Source of the DNA: Cellulomonas palmilytica | Lineage (GTDB): Bacteria > Actinomycetota > Actinomycetes > Actinomycetales > Cellulomonadaceae | DNA length: 64,000 nt | Assembly: GCF_021590045.1 (NCBI RefSeq) | Contig: NZ_CP062221.1 | Location: 1,240,001-1,304,000, forward strand | Direction of reading: 5' to 3' | In this document: positions 53,201 through 64,000 of the stretch, piece by piece | How the letters are laid out: every line of letters begins with the position of its first letter | Position numbering within the stretch: the first letter of the stretch is position 1 | Notes under the pieces: generated by a model | The model's database searches: none | Told to the model about the DNA's origin: nothing | What the model saw: the letters and a program-made list of their open reading frames with translations, nothing else | Position numbers and translations under genes: made by a program

Positions 53201-53332
53201 CATCGCCCGCCCGGCGAGTCCGATGACGGGGCTTCCGAGCGAGGATTCCACCACCACGCCCGCCTTGAGCGACGCGAGCACCCTCGCGAACGGGTTGCCG
53301 TCGGCCAGGTCGACGCAGATCGCTCGCGTGTG
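53201..53332 (-). other. Possible remnant of a minus-strand gene
   Basis: In the gap after the acetyltransferase gene, one minus-strand frame reads ICVDLADGNPFARVLASLKA, GVVVESSLGSPVIGLAGRAM with nearly all codon third positions G or C, as in true genes here, while the plus strand is full of stops. No start, stop-to-stop gene or homologue could be recognised. The rest of the gap (53333-53576) shows nothing. Confidence 0.3.
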
Positions 53333-53576
53333 CGCGCCCTCGGGATGTCTGGAGGGCCGGCCCGCGAGGCTGTCTGCCTGAGCAAGACGTCCTGCACCAG
53401 AGCGTCTGGCGCCCTGGACACCGGCGTGGGACCGAGACCGTCGAGCGCAGGAACGCGCTCGACCGACCACCCCCAGCAGTCGCCGGACGGCTCCTTCGTG
53501 GAGGACTGCGTTGGTGTGATCGGCGACGAGATCTCGCGGCGGTGGCTGCGCCGTCGCGTCGCGAACTTGCGGGTAC

Positions 53577-53612
53577 GCCGAAGGGGCGGCCCTTGCGGAC
53601 CGCCCCTTCGGC
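53577..53612 (-). terminator. Strong hairpin terminator of the Ig-like gene
   Basis: GCCGAAGGGGCGG at 53577-53589 pairs perfectly with CCGCCCCTTCGGC at 53600-53612 around a ten-base loop, 19 bases after the stop codon of the minus-strand Ig-like gene. There is no T tract but the 13-bp stem is very stable; it may also stop the plus-strand operon. Confidence 0.75.
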
Positions 53613-53630
53613 ATTGCTCGTGTCAGGTCG

Positions 53631-54359
53631 TCAGCTGGCCTTGACCGACTTCGACGCCGTCGACGAGGCGTAGTTCTTGTTCGTCGGCGTGAGCTTGACG
53701 GTCACCTTGTAGGTGCCGGCCTTCTTGGCCTTCGTGGCGAACGAGACGACGTTCGTCGTGTTCGCCTTGACGGAGACGGTCTTGGTGACCTTGAACCCGC
53801 TGGGGCCGGTGATCGTCACGACGGCCTTGCCGGCCTTCGACGGGACGATGCGCACGCTCGGGGTCTTGCCCTTGACGACGGAGGCCGACTTGATCGTGAC
53901 CTTCGACGGGGCTGAGGTGACCTTGGCGGTCGCGGAGGCGGAGGAGGCCTTGAACTCGGAGCCCTTGGTCGGGGTGTAGTTCACCTTGACCGTGTAGGAG
54001 CCCTTGTTCAGGGTGCCGAGGCTGAGGGAGACCTTGCCGGCGGAGAGAGCGCGGACGTAGCTCTTGCCGTTGAAGGCGATCTTCACGGAGCCGGTCGGCG
54101 TGCCGGTGCCGGCGGACACCTTGACGGTGACCTTGGAGGTCTTGCCGTAGGTGACGGACGGCACGGAGGCCTTCGTCACCGTGGGGACGGTGTTGGGGTA
54201 CTGGGCGGCGATCGTCGTGCTCGCGGCGCCGGCGACGGCGGCGGGCGTGGCGACGACCGGGGCGGCCTCGTCTCCGGCGGCCATGGCCGGGATCGCGAGG
54301 GCCGCGGGGACGGTCAGTGCCGCCGCCAGCGTCAGTGCAAGGGTCTTCTTCTTCAGCAC
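53631..54359 (-). CDS. Secreted Ig-like repeat protein
   Basis: 242 residues. Signal peptide 1-~28 (KKKTLALTLAAALTVPAALA), then two Ig-like/bacterial-adhesin-type domains (SVTYGKTSKVTVKVSAGTGT with SGSV-type loops; GSYTVKVNYTPTKGSEFKAS; GTYKVTVKLTPTNKNYASS). It is very rich in Lys, Thr, Ser and Val and therefore strongly basic. No cell-wall anchor or membrane helix at the C-terminus. It is secreted and could bind an anionic surface polymer, an inference from charge and location. ATG start; the 208-base spacer to the DUF4012 gene shows no other gene. Confidence 0.82.
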   Translation of the reverse strand: MLKKKTLALTLAAALTVPAALAIPAMAAGDEAAPVVATPAAVAGAASTTIAAQYPNTVPTVTKASVPSVTYGKTSKVTVKVSAGTGTPTGSVKIAFNGKSYVRALSAGKVSLSLGTLNKGSYTVKVNYTPTKGSEFKASSASATAKVTSAPSKVTIKSASVVKGKTPSVRIVPSKAGKAVVTITGPSGFKVTKTVSVKANTTNVVSFATKAKKAGTYKVTVKLTPTNKNYASSTASKSVKAS

Positions 54360-54567
54360 GAGTGAGTCCTCTTCTCGTCAGCGGGTCGTACGAACACGTC
54401 CCGTAGGACTGGTCGCCTTCTAGATGATCGGTCATCCCATGGGTCCACCTGAGCCGGTCGGGCGAATCCCCAAGAATTGCCCCGGGATATCACCCGATCG
54501 GAGCAATGTCCGATCCGACATGCGGGACGATCAGCCAAAAGTGTGATCTGGGCCACGCCGGGATCGG

Positions 54568-56403
54568 TCATCCCGGGCACTGGGTTGCCACGTTCGGGTG
54601 ATCGCCGTGAGCGGTCGGGGTGGTGCTCACGACGAGGTCGCCGGACAGCTCCGCGGGCACCGAGAACGTCGCCCGGACAGTCGTCCGCTCGCCCGGCGCG
54701 AGCTCCGTGGCCCACTGGGCCACGTCCAGCCCGAGGTACGTCGTCTCGAAGATCTCCTCGGGCTCGCCGTCGATCTCGACGGCCTCGAGGGCGCCGCCGG
54801 CGGGTGCGTAGAGGTCGTACGTCGTCCGCACGTTGCCGGGGGTGTCGAGGTAGTCGCCGACGACGTACGCCGGCAGCCCCGCGCCACCGGCGGGCCCGGT
54901 GTTCTCGAGCGAGAGCTCGACGTCGACCAGGCGCGAGCCGTCCGCCTCGCAGCGCCGCACCTCGGCGGAGACCGCCGTGTCGAGGTACCAGGACATCTTC
55001 GCGCCCGACCCGTCGTTGAGGTACACGCCGACGACGGGGGAGTCGCCCTCGCGGCCCGTGACCTCGCCCGCGATCCTCGTCCCCGCGAGGCGCGCCTGCT
55101 CCTCGTCGTGCGCGGACCACACCAGGAGCCGACGCTCGTCGACGGCCTGCCCCAGCCCGTCCAGGAGCGACGTCGTCGAGGCGCTCGACCCGGTCGAGAC
55201 GAGACCGTCGAGCACCGCGCCAGCCGCCGTCGCGAAGTACGCGTCCTGCTCTGCGGGGTCGGTGATGCGCAGGTACACCTCGTTGAGGAACAGCCGCGCG
55301 GCGTTCTCGCCCGTGACGGTCGTGCCGTCCGGCAGGTCGACGGGCGCGGAGCGCTCCAGCAGATGACCCAGTGCGACCGGGTCGGTGGCCAGCACACCGT
55401 CCACCTGCGTGCCCGTTGCGCGCTCCCACATGGCACGCGCGAGCTCGGCGGCGCGCGGGAACTGCGGCGTGAGCGTCACGTCCTGCACGAACACGGCGAT
55501 CTGGTCGCCGAACATCGCCTGCTCCTCCGCCGTGAGCGGCAGCACCGGCGCGGTGTCGGGCGTGTTGATCTGACCGGCGCCGCGCTGCTCGACGACGCTC
55601 AGCAGGCCGTCCTCGGCGTGCAGCTGCAGGATCGCGCCGGGGATGCCGCCGGACGCGCGCAGCTCCGCGTTGGACTGCACGAGCACCAGGTAGTCGCGCG
55701 GGCCGTCCGCGCCGAGCATGGGCGGCAGGAGTGCCGCGGCGCGTGCGGCACCCGCGGTGCTCCCGCTCACCGAGTCGACCGCGTCCTGCAGGCGGGTCAC
55801 CGCGTCCGCGACGCGCTCGTCGTACTCACCACCGGCCACGCCGGCGAGCCGGACCTGCGCGCTGCGCACCGCGTCGTCGGCCGCGACGATCCCCGGCGCG
55901 ACCTTCGCGATCGCGGCGACGTGGATCCGGCCGTCGTCACCGACGAGCGTCTCCGGGTCGAGGGTCTCGACGGCGTCGAGCACGCCGGGCATCGCCACCC
56001 CCGCGAGGTCGTCGACCGTCCGGGCCAGGGCCCGCACCGCCGAGACGTCGTCGCCGATCCCCGGCAGCGCCTGCGCGAGCGTCAGGGGCAGCCGGTGCGC
56101 CGCGGCGTCCGCGGAGGCCGCGGCGTCGGCCGCACGCTGCGCCGGGGAGCGTGCGCCGGCCGCGTCGCCCTCCAGTGCGAGGTCACGTGCGACGAGCACC
56201 TCGCGCGCCGCCTCGTCGAGACCCGTGTAGGTACGACGAGCGTCGACCGCACCCCACACCGCGAGCACGACGAGCAGGGCGACCACCCCGAGCGCCCACC
56301 ACAGCGCGCGGCGCCGCCGCGCGGGCTTCCGCTCCTCGGGCTCCGGACCGGTCGCCGGGGCCGCCTCGTCGGGCGTGGGGGTGGTGGGGTTCTCGTCGTG
56401 CAT
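54568..56403 (-). CDS. DUF4012 membrane-anchored protein, copy 2
   Basis: 611 residues with an acidic Pro/Thr-rich cytoplasmic start, RKPARRRR before one TM helix at about 34-55 (WWALGVVALLVVLAVWGAVD), and an extracytoplasmic DUF4012 domain (LLPPMLGADGPRDYLVLVQS, ELRASGGIPGAILQL, VFVQDVTLTPQFPRAAELAR, HDEEQARLAGTRIAGEVTG). It lines up along its length with copy 1 at 34186-35988. The family is unassigned but concentrated in polysaccharide loci. Start at the ATG at 56403 following GAGAG. Confidence 0.85.
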   Translation of the reverse strand: MHDENPTTPTPDEAAPATGPEPEERKPARRRRALWWALGVVALLVVLAVWGAVDARRTYTGLDEAAREVLVARDLALEGDAAGARSPAQRAADAAASADAAAHRLPLTLAQALPGIGDDVSAVRALARTVDDLAGVAMPGVLDAVETLDPETLVGDDGRIHVAAIAKVAPGIVAADDAVRSAQVRLAGVAGGEYDERVADAVTRLQDAVDSVSGSTAGAARAAALLPPMLGADGPRDYLVLVQSNAELRASGGIPGAILQLHAEDGLLSVVEQRGAGQINTPDTAPVLPLTAEEQAMFGDQIAVFVQDVTLTPQFPRAAELARAMWERATGTQVDGVLATDPVALGHLLERSAPVDLPDGTTVTGENAARLFLNEVYLRITDPAEQDAYFATAAGAVLDGLVSTGSSASTTSLLDGLGQAVDERRLLVWSAHDEEQARLAGTRIAGEVTGREGDSPVVGVYLNDGSGAKMSWYLDTAVSAEVRRCEADGSRLVDVELSLENTGPAGGAGLPAYVVGDYLDTPGNVRTTYDLYAPAGGALEAVEIDGEPEEIFETTYLGLDVAQWATELAPGERTTVRATFSVPAELSGDLVVSTTPTAHGDHPNVATQCPG

Positions 56404-56597
56404 CGGGCTCTCTCGGGTGTCGGCCCACGGCGCGCGCACGCGAGCGTCGGGCCGTCGTCGGTCAGGAGCGCCGGTCGAGGACCGGGCGGGCGGGCGCCGC
56501 CGACAGGCAGCTCACCGCGGAGCGGACAAATGCCGCTGCACCCGTTATCGGCACGCGCGGGCCCGGACATGAGCCCGGCTCGTCCGCGGTGTCGACC

Positions 56598-56804
56598 TCA
56601 GCGTCGTCGTGCCGCCCAGCGGAACGCGAGACCACCCAGCGCGACCCCCGTCGCGCACACCGCCGCCGGGACCCAGTCCGTCGTCCCGACGAGCGCGAGC
56701 ACCGTCGTCACGACGAGCCCGACCAGCCACAGCGCGGACCCCACCACCGCGACGCGGGTGAGGTCGACCTCGACGGGAGGCGGGGGCGGCTGGTCGATCG
56801 GCAC
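56598..56804 (-). CDS. DUF2530 small membrane protein
   Basis: 68 residues (GTG start) with a Pro-rich lead and two TM helices (VAVVGSALWLVGLVVTTVLA and PAAVCATGVALGGLAFRWAA), matching DUF2530, a small actinobacterial membrane family of unknown role. It begins 16 bases after the stop of no gene on its strand except rmlB, which lies upstream (57819-56821), so it may be cotranscribed with rmlB. Confidence 0.7.
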   Translation of the reverse strand: MPIDQPPPPPVEVDLTRVAVVGSALWLVGLVVTTVLALVGTTDWVPAAVCATGVALGGLAFRWAARRR

Positions 56805-56820
56805 CCGCGAAGCCTAAGCC

Positions 56821-59357
<2,537 letters not shown>

Positions 59358-59419
59358 TCCGCTGCCGGCGGTCCGGGCGACCGTCTCTCGGGTCCTCGTC
59401 CACAGGTCGGGTCCGAGGG

Positions 59420-59448
59420 TTGTTCGAGCTGTCCTGATTGCGTAGAAT
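59420..59448 (+). promoter_or_regulatory. Promoter of the HNH gene, leaderless type
   Basis: TTGTTC at 59420-59425 and TAGAAT at 59443-59448 are separated by 17 bases. The -10 ends seven bases before the ATG at 59456, so the transcript should start at or next to the start codon. No Shine-Dalgarno is present. Confidence 0.6.
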
Positions 59449-59455
59449 CGTACAC

Positions 59456-61156
59456 ATGTTCGAGACGCCGCGTGACGAGGGTGCGCTCGCGGCCGGCGGT
59501 GCGGTCGCGGGCTCTGCGGCCATGTCCCGCGCGCCCGACGTAGGTCGGCGGCTGGAGGCGGTCGTCGATGAGCTGGTGGCGCTCGCCGGTGCCACGCGTG
59601 AGGCCGCAGGGTGGACCGGCGTCGAGCGTGCCCGGATCCTCGCGGTGCTCGACCGCGTGCCCGGGCTCGTGACGAGCGTGCGGGCGCCCGTGCTGGTCGC
59701 GCAGCAGCGGGCCGCAGCGCGGGTCGGGGCGGAGCGCGAGTTCGCCGACCAGCGGGCGCGGGCCATCGCCGGATCGCGGTTCCAGGCGGACCGTCAGGTG
59801 CGGGCCGCGCATGCGCTCACGCGCCTCGACGAGGTCCGCGACGCCGTGCACGAGCGGCGGATGCTCGAGCCCCACGTGGACGCCCTGGCGCGCGTGCTCG
59901 ACACCGCGTCGACCGAGGTCGACGCGTTCCTCGCCTCGCCCGAGGGGCAGCAGCGGGTCGTGGCCCTGGCGGATGGCTCCGACGCCCGGCAGTTCGCCCG
60001 CGACCTCGCCGTGCTCGCCGCGAGCCACGACCCGCAGGCGACCGACGACGCGCGCGAGGCCGCGCGCAGGGCGCGGTTCCTCCACCTGACGCACGCGTCC
60101 GACGGGACGTTCCTGCGCGGCCGGCTCGACCCGCTTGCCGGGCGAGCGCTGCAGGCCGCCCTCGACGCGACGGGCCACCGCCCCGACGACGACCGCGCGC
60201 CTGAGCAGGCCCGCGCCGACGCGCTCACGGCCCTCGCCCGCCACGCCCTCGGCGCGCGGGCCGGGTCGTCATGCGCAGCCGCGGGCGCCTCCGGGCCCGA
60301 GCAGGCGGTCCCTGGCGTCGAGGACGAGCCGGTGGTGACCGCCGGCGGGCAGGTCGTGAGGCCCGGCGTGGTGCCGGACGGTGATCAGGACGGCACGCCG
60401 GGCGTGGTGCCCGACGGTGCTCAGGTCGTGACACCGGGCGTGGTGCCGCAGGTGAGCCTGGTCGTACCCGCAGCGACCTGGCACGCGGTGCGCGAGCGAC
60501 TACGTCGCCGAGGTGCCGGCACCGTCGGCGACCAGAAGGGCGCGAGCCGGCGCGGAGCCGTGGGCGAGCGCGTGGCCGCGGGTGGTCGCGCCGACGGGGG
60601 CGTGAGTGCGTCGGAGCCCGTCGAGCGCGAGGACGCCGGCGGGTGGCCCGCCGACGGGATCGAGCCCGCGCGGAGCGATGACGGGACGGTCGTGACGTCG
60701 CACGAGCTCGCGGCCGCACTGTGCGACTGCGAGATGACGCGCGTGGTGACGAGCGCGCAGGGAGTGCCGCTCGACGTCGGCCGGACCCGGCGGATGTTCA
60801 CCCCCGCGCAGCGACGGGCCGTCGTGGTACGCGACCAGGTGTGCGCGTGGAACGGCTGCTCCGTCGCGCCCGCGTACTGCCAGGTGCACCACATCGCGTG
60901 GTGGCACCGGGACGGCGGGCGGTCGGACCTGGCGAACGCGGTTCTGCTGTGCGACTTCCACCACCACGAGGTGCACCGCCTCGACCTCTCGGTCGTCCGC
61001 GAACCGGTCGGTCGGCAGCGGCGAGCAGCCGAGGCCGTGCGACCGGGCGGTCCGACGCGGGCCCGCTACACGTTCTGCGACCGCGCGGGCCGGACGCGCA
61101 ACGCCCCGCCGCGCCCGACTGCCCCGCCGCGCCCGACTGCCCCGCTGCGCACGTGA
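59456..61156 (+). CDS. 13E12-family DUF222/HNH endonuclease-type protein
   Basis: 566 residues. The N-terminal ~280 are the helical DUF222-type region (ERARILAVLDRVPGLVTSVR, FLHLTHASDGTFLRGRLDPL); a linker with GVVPDG repeats follows; the C-terminal HNH domain has CAWNGCSVAPAYCQVHHIAW and LLCDFHHHEVHRL, with all zinc and catalytic His positions. Such proteins are multicopy in actinobacteria and may be mobile; their cellular role is unclear. The ATG at 59456 was preferred over a TTG at 59438 because of the leaderless promoter. It lies between rmlC and rmlA. The last codons are Pro/Arg/Thr repeats. Confidence 0.85.
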   Translation: MFETPRDEGALAAGGAVAGSAAMSRAPDVGRRLEAVVDELVALAGATREAAGWTGVERARILAVLDRVPGLVTSVRAPVLVAQQRAAARVGAEREFADQRARAIAGSRFQADRQVRAAHALTRLDEVRDAVHERRMLEPHVDALARVLDTASTEVDAFLASPEGQQRVVALADGSDARQFARDLAVLAASHDPQATDDAREAARRARFLHLTHASDGTFLRGRLDPLAGRALQAALDATGHRPDDDRAPEQARADALTALARHALGARAGSSCAAAGASGPEQAVPGVEDEPVVTAGGQVVRPGVVPDGDQDGTPGVVPDGAQVVTPGVVPQVSLVVPAATWHAVRERLRRRGAGTVGDQKGASRRGAVGERVAAGGRADGGVSASEPVEREDAGGWPADGIEPARSDDGTVVTSHELAAALCDCEMTRVVTSAQGVPLDVGRTRRMFTPAQRRAVVVRDQVCAWNGCSVAPAYCQVHHIAWWHRDGGRSDLANAVLLCDFHHHEVHRLDLSVVREPVGRQRRAAEAVRPGGPTRARYTFCDRAGRTRNAPPRPTAPPRPTAPLRT

Positions 61157-61265
61157 CGCCGGTGCCGCACAGCGCGAGGGAGCGTTCGCAAGGCGTCGGT
61201 CGAGGGCGGCGCTTCGGCGGAGGAGGCTCGGCGGAGCAGGCTCGGCTGAGGAGGCTTCGGTCGTG

Positions 61266-61390
61266 GGTGCTTCGGTCGCGGAGGGTCAGTCGAGGAGGCT
61301 CGGCCGGGGGTGCTTCGGTCGCGGGTGCTTCGGTCGCGGAGGGTCAGCCGAGGGTGCTTCGGTCGCGGAAGGTCAGTCGAGGAGGCTGAG
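61266..61390. repeat. Imperfect direct repeats including the 3' end of rmlA
   Basis: Four copies of GGTGCTTCGGTCGCGG lie at 61266, 61309, 61324 and 61353. Some carry a downstream GAGGGTCAGTCGAGGAGGCT, which is the (reverse) sequence of the last codons and stop of rmlA at 61373-61392. The array appears to have grown by copying the rmlA 3' end. The rest of 61157-61265 shows related GGAGGCT/GGCTCGG units but no gene. Confidence 0.7.
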
Positions 61391-62233
61391 GAGGTAGGTG
61401 CCGTAGCCGGACTTGCCCAGGGCGGCGGCGCGGGCGCGCAGGCCGTCGTCGTCCAGGAAGCCGCGGCGCCAGGCGACCTCCTCGGGGGCGCCGATCTTGA
61501 GGCCCTGGCGGTGCTCGATCGCGCGGACGTAGTCGCTCGCGTCGAGCAGGGACTCGAACGTGCCGGTGTCGAGCCACGCGGTGCCGCGGGGGAGGACCGA
61601 GACCTGCAGCGAGCCGCGCTCGAGGTAGACGCGGTTGACGTCGGTGATCTCGTACTCGCCGCGCGCCGAGGGCTCGAGGTCGCGGGCGATCGCGACCACG
61701 TCGTTGTCGTAGAAGTACAGCCCGGGGATCGCGTACGGCGAGCGGGGCTTCGCCGGCTTCTCCTCGATCGACAGCGCGCGACCTTCGTCGTCGAACTCCA
61801 CGACGCCGTACGCGGTCGGGTCGGCGACGCGGTACGCGAACACCGCCGCGCCGTCGACGTCGGAGAACCGCAGGAGCTGGTCGCCCAGACCGGTGCCGTA
61901 GAAGATGTTGTCGCCGAGCACGAGCGCGACCTTCTCGTCGCCCACGAAGTCGGCCCCGATCACGAACGCCTGTGCGAGCCCGTTCGGCTCGGCCTGCACG
62001 GCGTACGAGATCGAGATGCCGAACTGGCTCCCGTCGCCCAGCAAGCGCTGGAACTGCTCGGCGTCGTGCGGGGTCGTGATGACCAGCACGTCGCGGACGC
62101 CCGCGAGCATGAGCGTCGAGAGCGGGTAGTAGATCATCGGCTTGTCCCAGACGGGGACGAGCTGCTTGCTGACGCCGAGGGTGATGGGGTGCAGTCGCGT
62201 TCCGGAGCCCCCCGCAAGAATGATGCCGCGCAT
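61373..62233 (-). CDS. rmlA: Glucose-1-phosphate thymidylyltransferase
   Basis: 286 residues, the standard RmlA length, with [49 protein letters not shown] and [20 protein letters not shown]. It joins glucose-1-phosphate and dTTP into dTDP-glucose, the first step of rhamnose-nucleotide synthesis, and is usually allosterically inhibited by dTDP-rhamnose. Together with rmlB, rmlC and rmlD the pathway is complete. It is separated from the others by the HNH gene and transcribed on the minus strand. ATG start at 62233. Confidence 0.96.
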   Translation of the reverse strand: MRGIILAGGSGTRLHPITLGVSKQLVPVWDKPMIYYPLSTLMLAGVRDVLVITTPHDAEQFQRLLGDGSQFGISISYAVQAEPNGLAQAFVIGADFVGDEKVALVLGDNIFYGTGLGDQLLRFSDVDGAAVFAYRVADPTAYGVVEFDDEGRALSIEEKPAKPRSPYAIPGLYFYDNDVVAIARDLEPSARGEYEITDVNRVYLERGSLQVSVLPRGTAWLDTGTFESLLDASDYVRAIEHRQGLKIGAPEEVAWRRGFLDDDGLRARAAALGKSGYGTYLLSLLD

Positions 62234-62313
62234 CCACCGAGTATGTCTGAATCACCGGGAAGAGCGGGTGTGATGCGCGCCGCTCGCGGGACCACGATGT
62301 GACACGAACTGTC

Positions 62314-62330
62314 CACATGGGAAACCTGTG
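62314..62330 (+). promoter_or_regulatory. Small GAAA-loop dyad before the purine permease gene
   Basis: CACATGG at 62314-62320, GAAA, then CCTGTG at 62325-62330 forms a short stem with one bulged T and a GAAA tetraloop, or equally a dyad operator, 17 bases before the ATG. It lies in the 114-base divergent spacer. Confidence 0.3.
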
Positions 62331-62347
62331 TCTGCCACACTTCGCGC

Positions 62348-63793
62348 ATGGCTTCGACCCCTCCTGCGGCTGACGTCCGCGTCATTCCCCCCAAGAACGC
62401 CATCGACCGGTTCTTCAAGATCTCCGAGCGTGGGTCCACGATCGGCACGGAGATCCGTGGCGGTCTCGTCACGTTCTTCACGATGGCCTACATCATCGTC
62501 CTCAACCCGATCATCCTCGGCGGGTCCGACGGCACTGGCGCCCCGCTAGCGGAGCCGACGACCATCGCAGCGACCACGGCGCTCGTCGCCGGTGTGCTGA
62601 CGATCCTCATGGGCGTGATCGCGAACTTCCCCCTCGCGCTCGCGGCCGGCCTCGGGCTCAACGCGGTCGTCGCGTTCTCGATCGCGATCCTGCCGGACGT
62701 GACGTGGCAGGACGCGATGGGCATCGTCGTCCTCGAGGGCATCGTCATCTTCGTCCTGGTGCTGACCGGGTTCCGCAAGGCGGTGTTCGAGGCGGTCCCG
62801 GCGTGGCTGAAGACCGCCATCAGCGTCGGCATCGGCTTGTTCATCGCGTTCATCGGCTTCTTCGACGCCGGCTTCGTCAACGTGCCGTGGAACCCGGACT
62901 TCCCGCCGTCGGTCCCGGTCGAGCTCGGCGTCGGCGGCTCGATCTCCACGTGGCCGGTCGCGGTGTTCGTCTTCGGACTGCTGCTGACGATCATCCTCAT
63001 GGTCAAGAAGGTCCGCGGCGCGATCCTCATCTCGATCCTGGGCACCACGGTGCTGGCGGTCATCGTCAACGCGGTCGCCGACGTGCAGTGGAAGCTCACG
63101 ACGCCCGAGGTGCCGGACAAGGTCGTCTCGACCCCGGACTTCTCGCTCGTCGGTCACTTCTCGCTGTTCGGTGCGTTCGAGAAGATCGGCGTCCTGTCGG
63201 TCCTTCTGCTGGTGTTCTCGCTCCTGCTCGCGGACTTCTTCGACACGATGGGCACCATGGTCGCCGTCGGTGGCGAGGCCGGGCTGCTCGACAAGGACGG
63301 CAACCCGCCGAAGACGCAGCAGATCCTCATCGTCGACTCGATCGCCGCGGCCGCGGGTGGTGCTGCGGGTGTCTCGAGCAACACGTCGTACATCGAGTCC
63401 GCGTCGGGTGTCGGTGACGGTGCGCGGACGGGTCTGGCCTCGGTCGTCACGGGCATCGCGTTCCTGCTGGCGACGTTCCTGGCCCCGCTCGTCGCGGTCA
63501 TCCCGTCGGAGGCGGCCGCCCCGGCGCTCGTCGTCGTCGGCTTCCTGATGGTGACGCAGGTGCTCGACATCGACTGGCACGACTACACGATCGCCATCCC
63601 GGCGTTCCTCACGATGATCCTCATGCCGTTCGCCTACTCGATCACGGCGGGCATCGGCGCGGGCGTCATCCTGTTCGTGATCCTGCAGGTCGTCGTCGGC
63701 AAGGGTCGCAAGATCCACCCGCTGATGTGGCTGATCACGGTGATGTTCGTCCTGTACTTCGTGCGCGGCCCGATCGAGAACCTCGTCGGCTGA
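62348..63793 (+). CDS. NCS2-family adenine/hypoxanthine/guanine permease (AzgA-like)
   Basis: 481 residues with about twelve to fourteen TM segments. The N-terminus (FFKISERGSTIGTEIRGGLV, TFFTMAYIIVLNP) and LADFFDTMGTMVAVGGEAGL, VSSNTSYIESASGVGDGART are diagnostic of AzgA-type NCS2 permeases. It imports purine bases by proton symport. It may help in nitrogen or nucleotide salvage. ATG at 62348; a hairpin terminator follows at 63822. Confidence 0.92.
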   Translation: MASTPPAADVRVIPPKNAIDRFFKISERGSTIGTEIRGGLVTFFTMAYIIVLNPIILGGSDGTGAPLAEPTTIAATTALVAGVLTILMGVIANFPLALAAGLGLNAVVAFSIAILPDVTWQDAMGIVVLEGIVIFVLVLTGFRKAVFEAVPAWLKTAISVGIGLFIAFIGFFDAGFVNVPWNPDFPPSVPVELGVGGSISTWPVAVFVFGLLLTIILMVKKVRGAILISILGTTVLAVIVNAVADVQWKLTTPEVPDKVVSTPDFSLVGHFSLFGAFEKIGVLSVLLLVFSLLLADFFDTMGTMVAVGGEAGLLDKDGNPPKTQQILIVDSIAAAAGGAAGVSSNTSYIESASGVGDGARTGLASVVTGIAFLLATFLAPLVAVIPSEAAAPALVVVGFLMVTQVLDIDWHDYTIAIPAFLTMILMPFAYSITAGIGAGVILFVILQVVVGKGRKIHPLMWLITVMFVLYFVRGPIENLVG

Positions 63794-63814
63794 CCGATCC
63801 GCGCTCGACGCACG

Positions 63815-64000
63815 TCAACGACGGGCCGGTTCTCCTGCGGGGGAGCCGGCCCGTCGGCGTTCGGCTCGGCGAGCCCGGCGGGCGTCGAGCAGGACGACGG
63901 CGGCTGCGCCGAGCAGGGCGCCGAGCGTGTTCATGACGACGTCCTGGACGGTCGGGACGCGCGTGGGCAGCCAGGTGCGCTGCGCGAGCTCGATCGCGCT
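63815..64000 (-). CDS. VanZ-family protein, C-terminal part (5' end outside window)
   Basis: The last 61 residues are visible: ELAQRTWLPTRVPTVQDVVM, NTLGALLGAAAVVLL and a basic tail (RRARRAERRRAG). The DVVMNTLGALLGA segment is characteristic of VanZ-like membrane proteins; the gene continues beyond the right end of the window. Function is unknown outside glycopeptide-resistance clusters. It is convergent with the purine permease gene, and its stop lies 22 bases from the permease stop. Confidence 0.7.
   Translation of the reverse strand, partial: SAIELAQRTWLPTRVPTVQDVVMNTLGALLGAAAVVLLDARRARRAERRRAGSPAGEPARR
63822..63853 (+). terminator. Hairpin terminator of the purine permease gene
   Basis: CGGGCCGG at 63822-63829 pairs with CCGGCCCG at 63846-63853 around a 16-base loop whose ends (TTCTCC and GGAG) pair further. 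It starts 29 bases after the permease stop and overlaps the last codons of the convergent VanZ-family gene. Confidence 0.65.

Overview
The window is high-GC DNA with strong G/C third-position bias, many GTG starts, GTGA/ATGA start-stop overlaps and leaderless-looking promoters. It carries marker families such as the 13E12-type HNH protein, DUF3027, DUF2530, DUF4031 and an XPB-type helicase pair. This points to an actinobacterium, probably Micrococcales and close to Cellulomonas; that placement is inferred from gene content, not from a search.

Layout. (1) 1-11.9 kb is a urea and nickel locus on the plus strand: the end of a urea ABC transporter (urtDE), a GntR regulator, a biotin-dependent urea-carboxylase-type enzyme, urease structural and accessory genes ureABCFGD, and a fused NikMN nickel permease. 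Urea enters through Urt; urease splits it using nickel supplied by NikMN and inserted by UreFGD. The carboxylase could be an ATP-dependent second route, but no allophanate hydrolase is present here. (2) 12-14.2 kb: L-lactate dehydrogenase, a DUF4031 protein and an HD-domain protein on the minus strand.

(3) 14.5-24.2 kb is a lower-GC accessory region. It holds the 3' part of an RHS polymorphic toxin with its cognate immunity gene, at least three decayed toxin or immunity modules downstream of it (one recognisable as an RNase Sa/N1-like tip), a lipoprotein, two orphan immunity-like genes, one complete IS3-family element that cuts off the RHS 5' end, and remnants of two further IS3 copies and an ISL3 transposase. 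This is the most unusual part of the window.

(4) 24.3-34.0 kb is housekeeping: a sensor kinase/response regulator pair, a glutamine amidotransferase, an XPB-type helicase with its helicase-associated partner, an M20 amidohydrolase and a low-molecular-weight tyrosine phosphatase. (5) 34-62 kb is a cell-surface polysaccharide region with two DUF4012 proteins, two polyprenyl-phosphate glycosylphosphotransferases, a BY-kinase/chain-length regulator, a Wzy-like polymerase, two GT4 glycosyltransferases, a flippase, a pyruvyl transferase, an acetyltransferase and a complete dTDP-rhamnose set (rmlA, rmlB, rmlC, rmlD). These would activate the first sugar, build and modify the repeat unit, flip it, polymerise it and control length by tyrosine phosphorylation, with the phosphatase at 33.5 kb as a likely counterpart of the kinase. 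Core genes (CAP protein, cold-shock protein, DUF3027, sacsin-like ATPase) sit inside it. (6) The window closes with a purine permease and a partial VanZ-family gene.

Two ~127-bp copies of a palindromic intergenic element lie 26 kb apart (2.1 kb and 28.0 kb). I see no tRNA, rRNA or CRISPR array.
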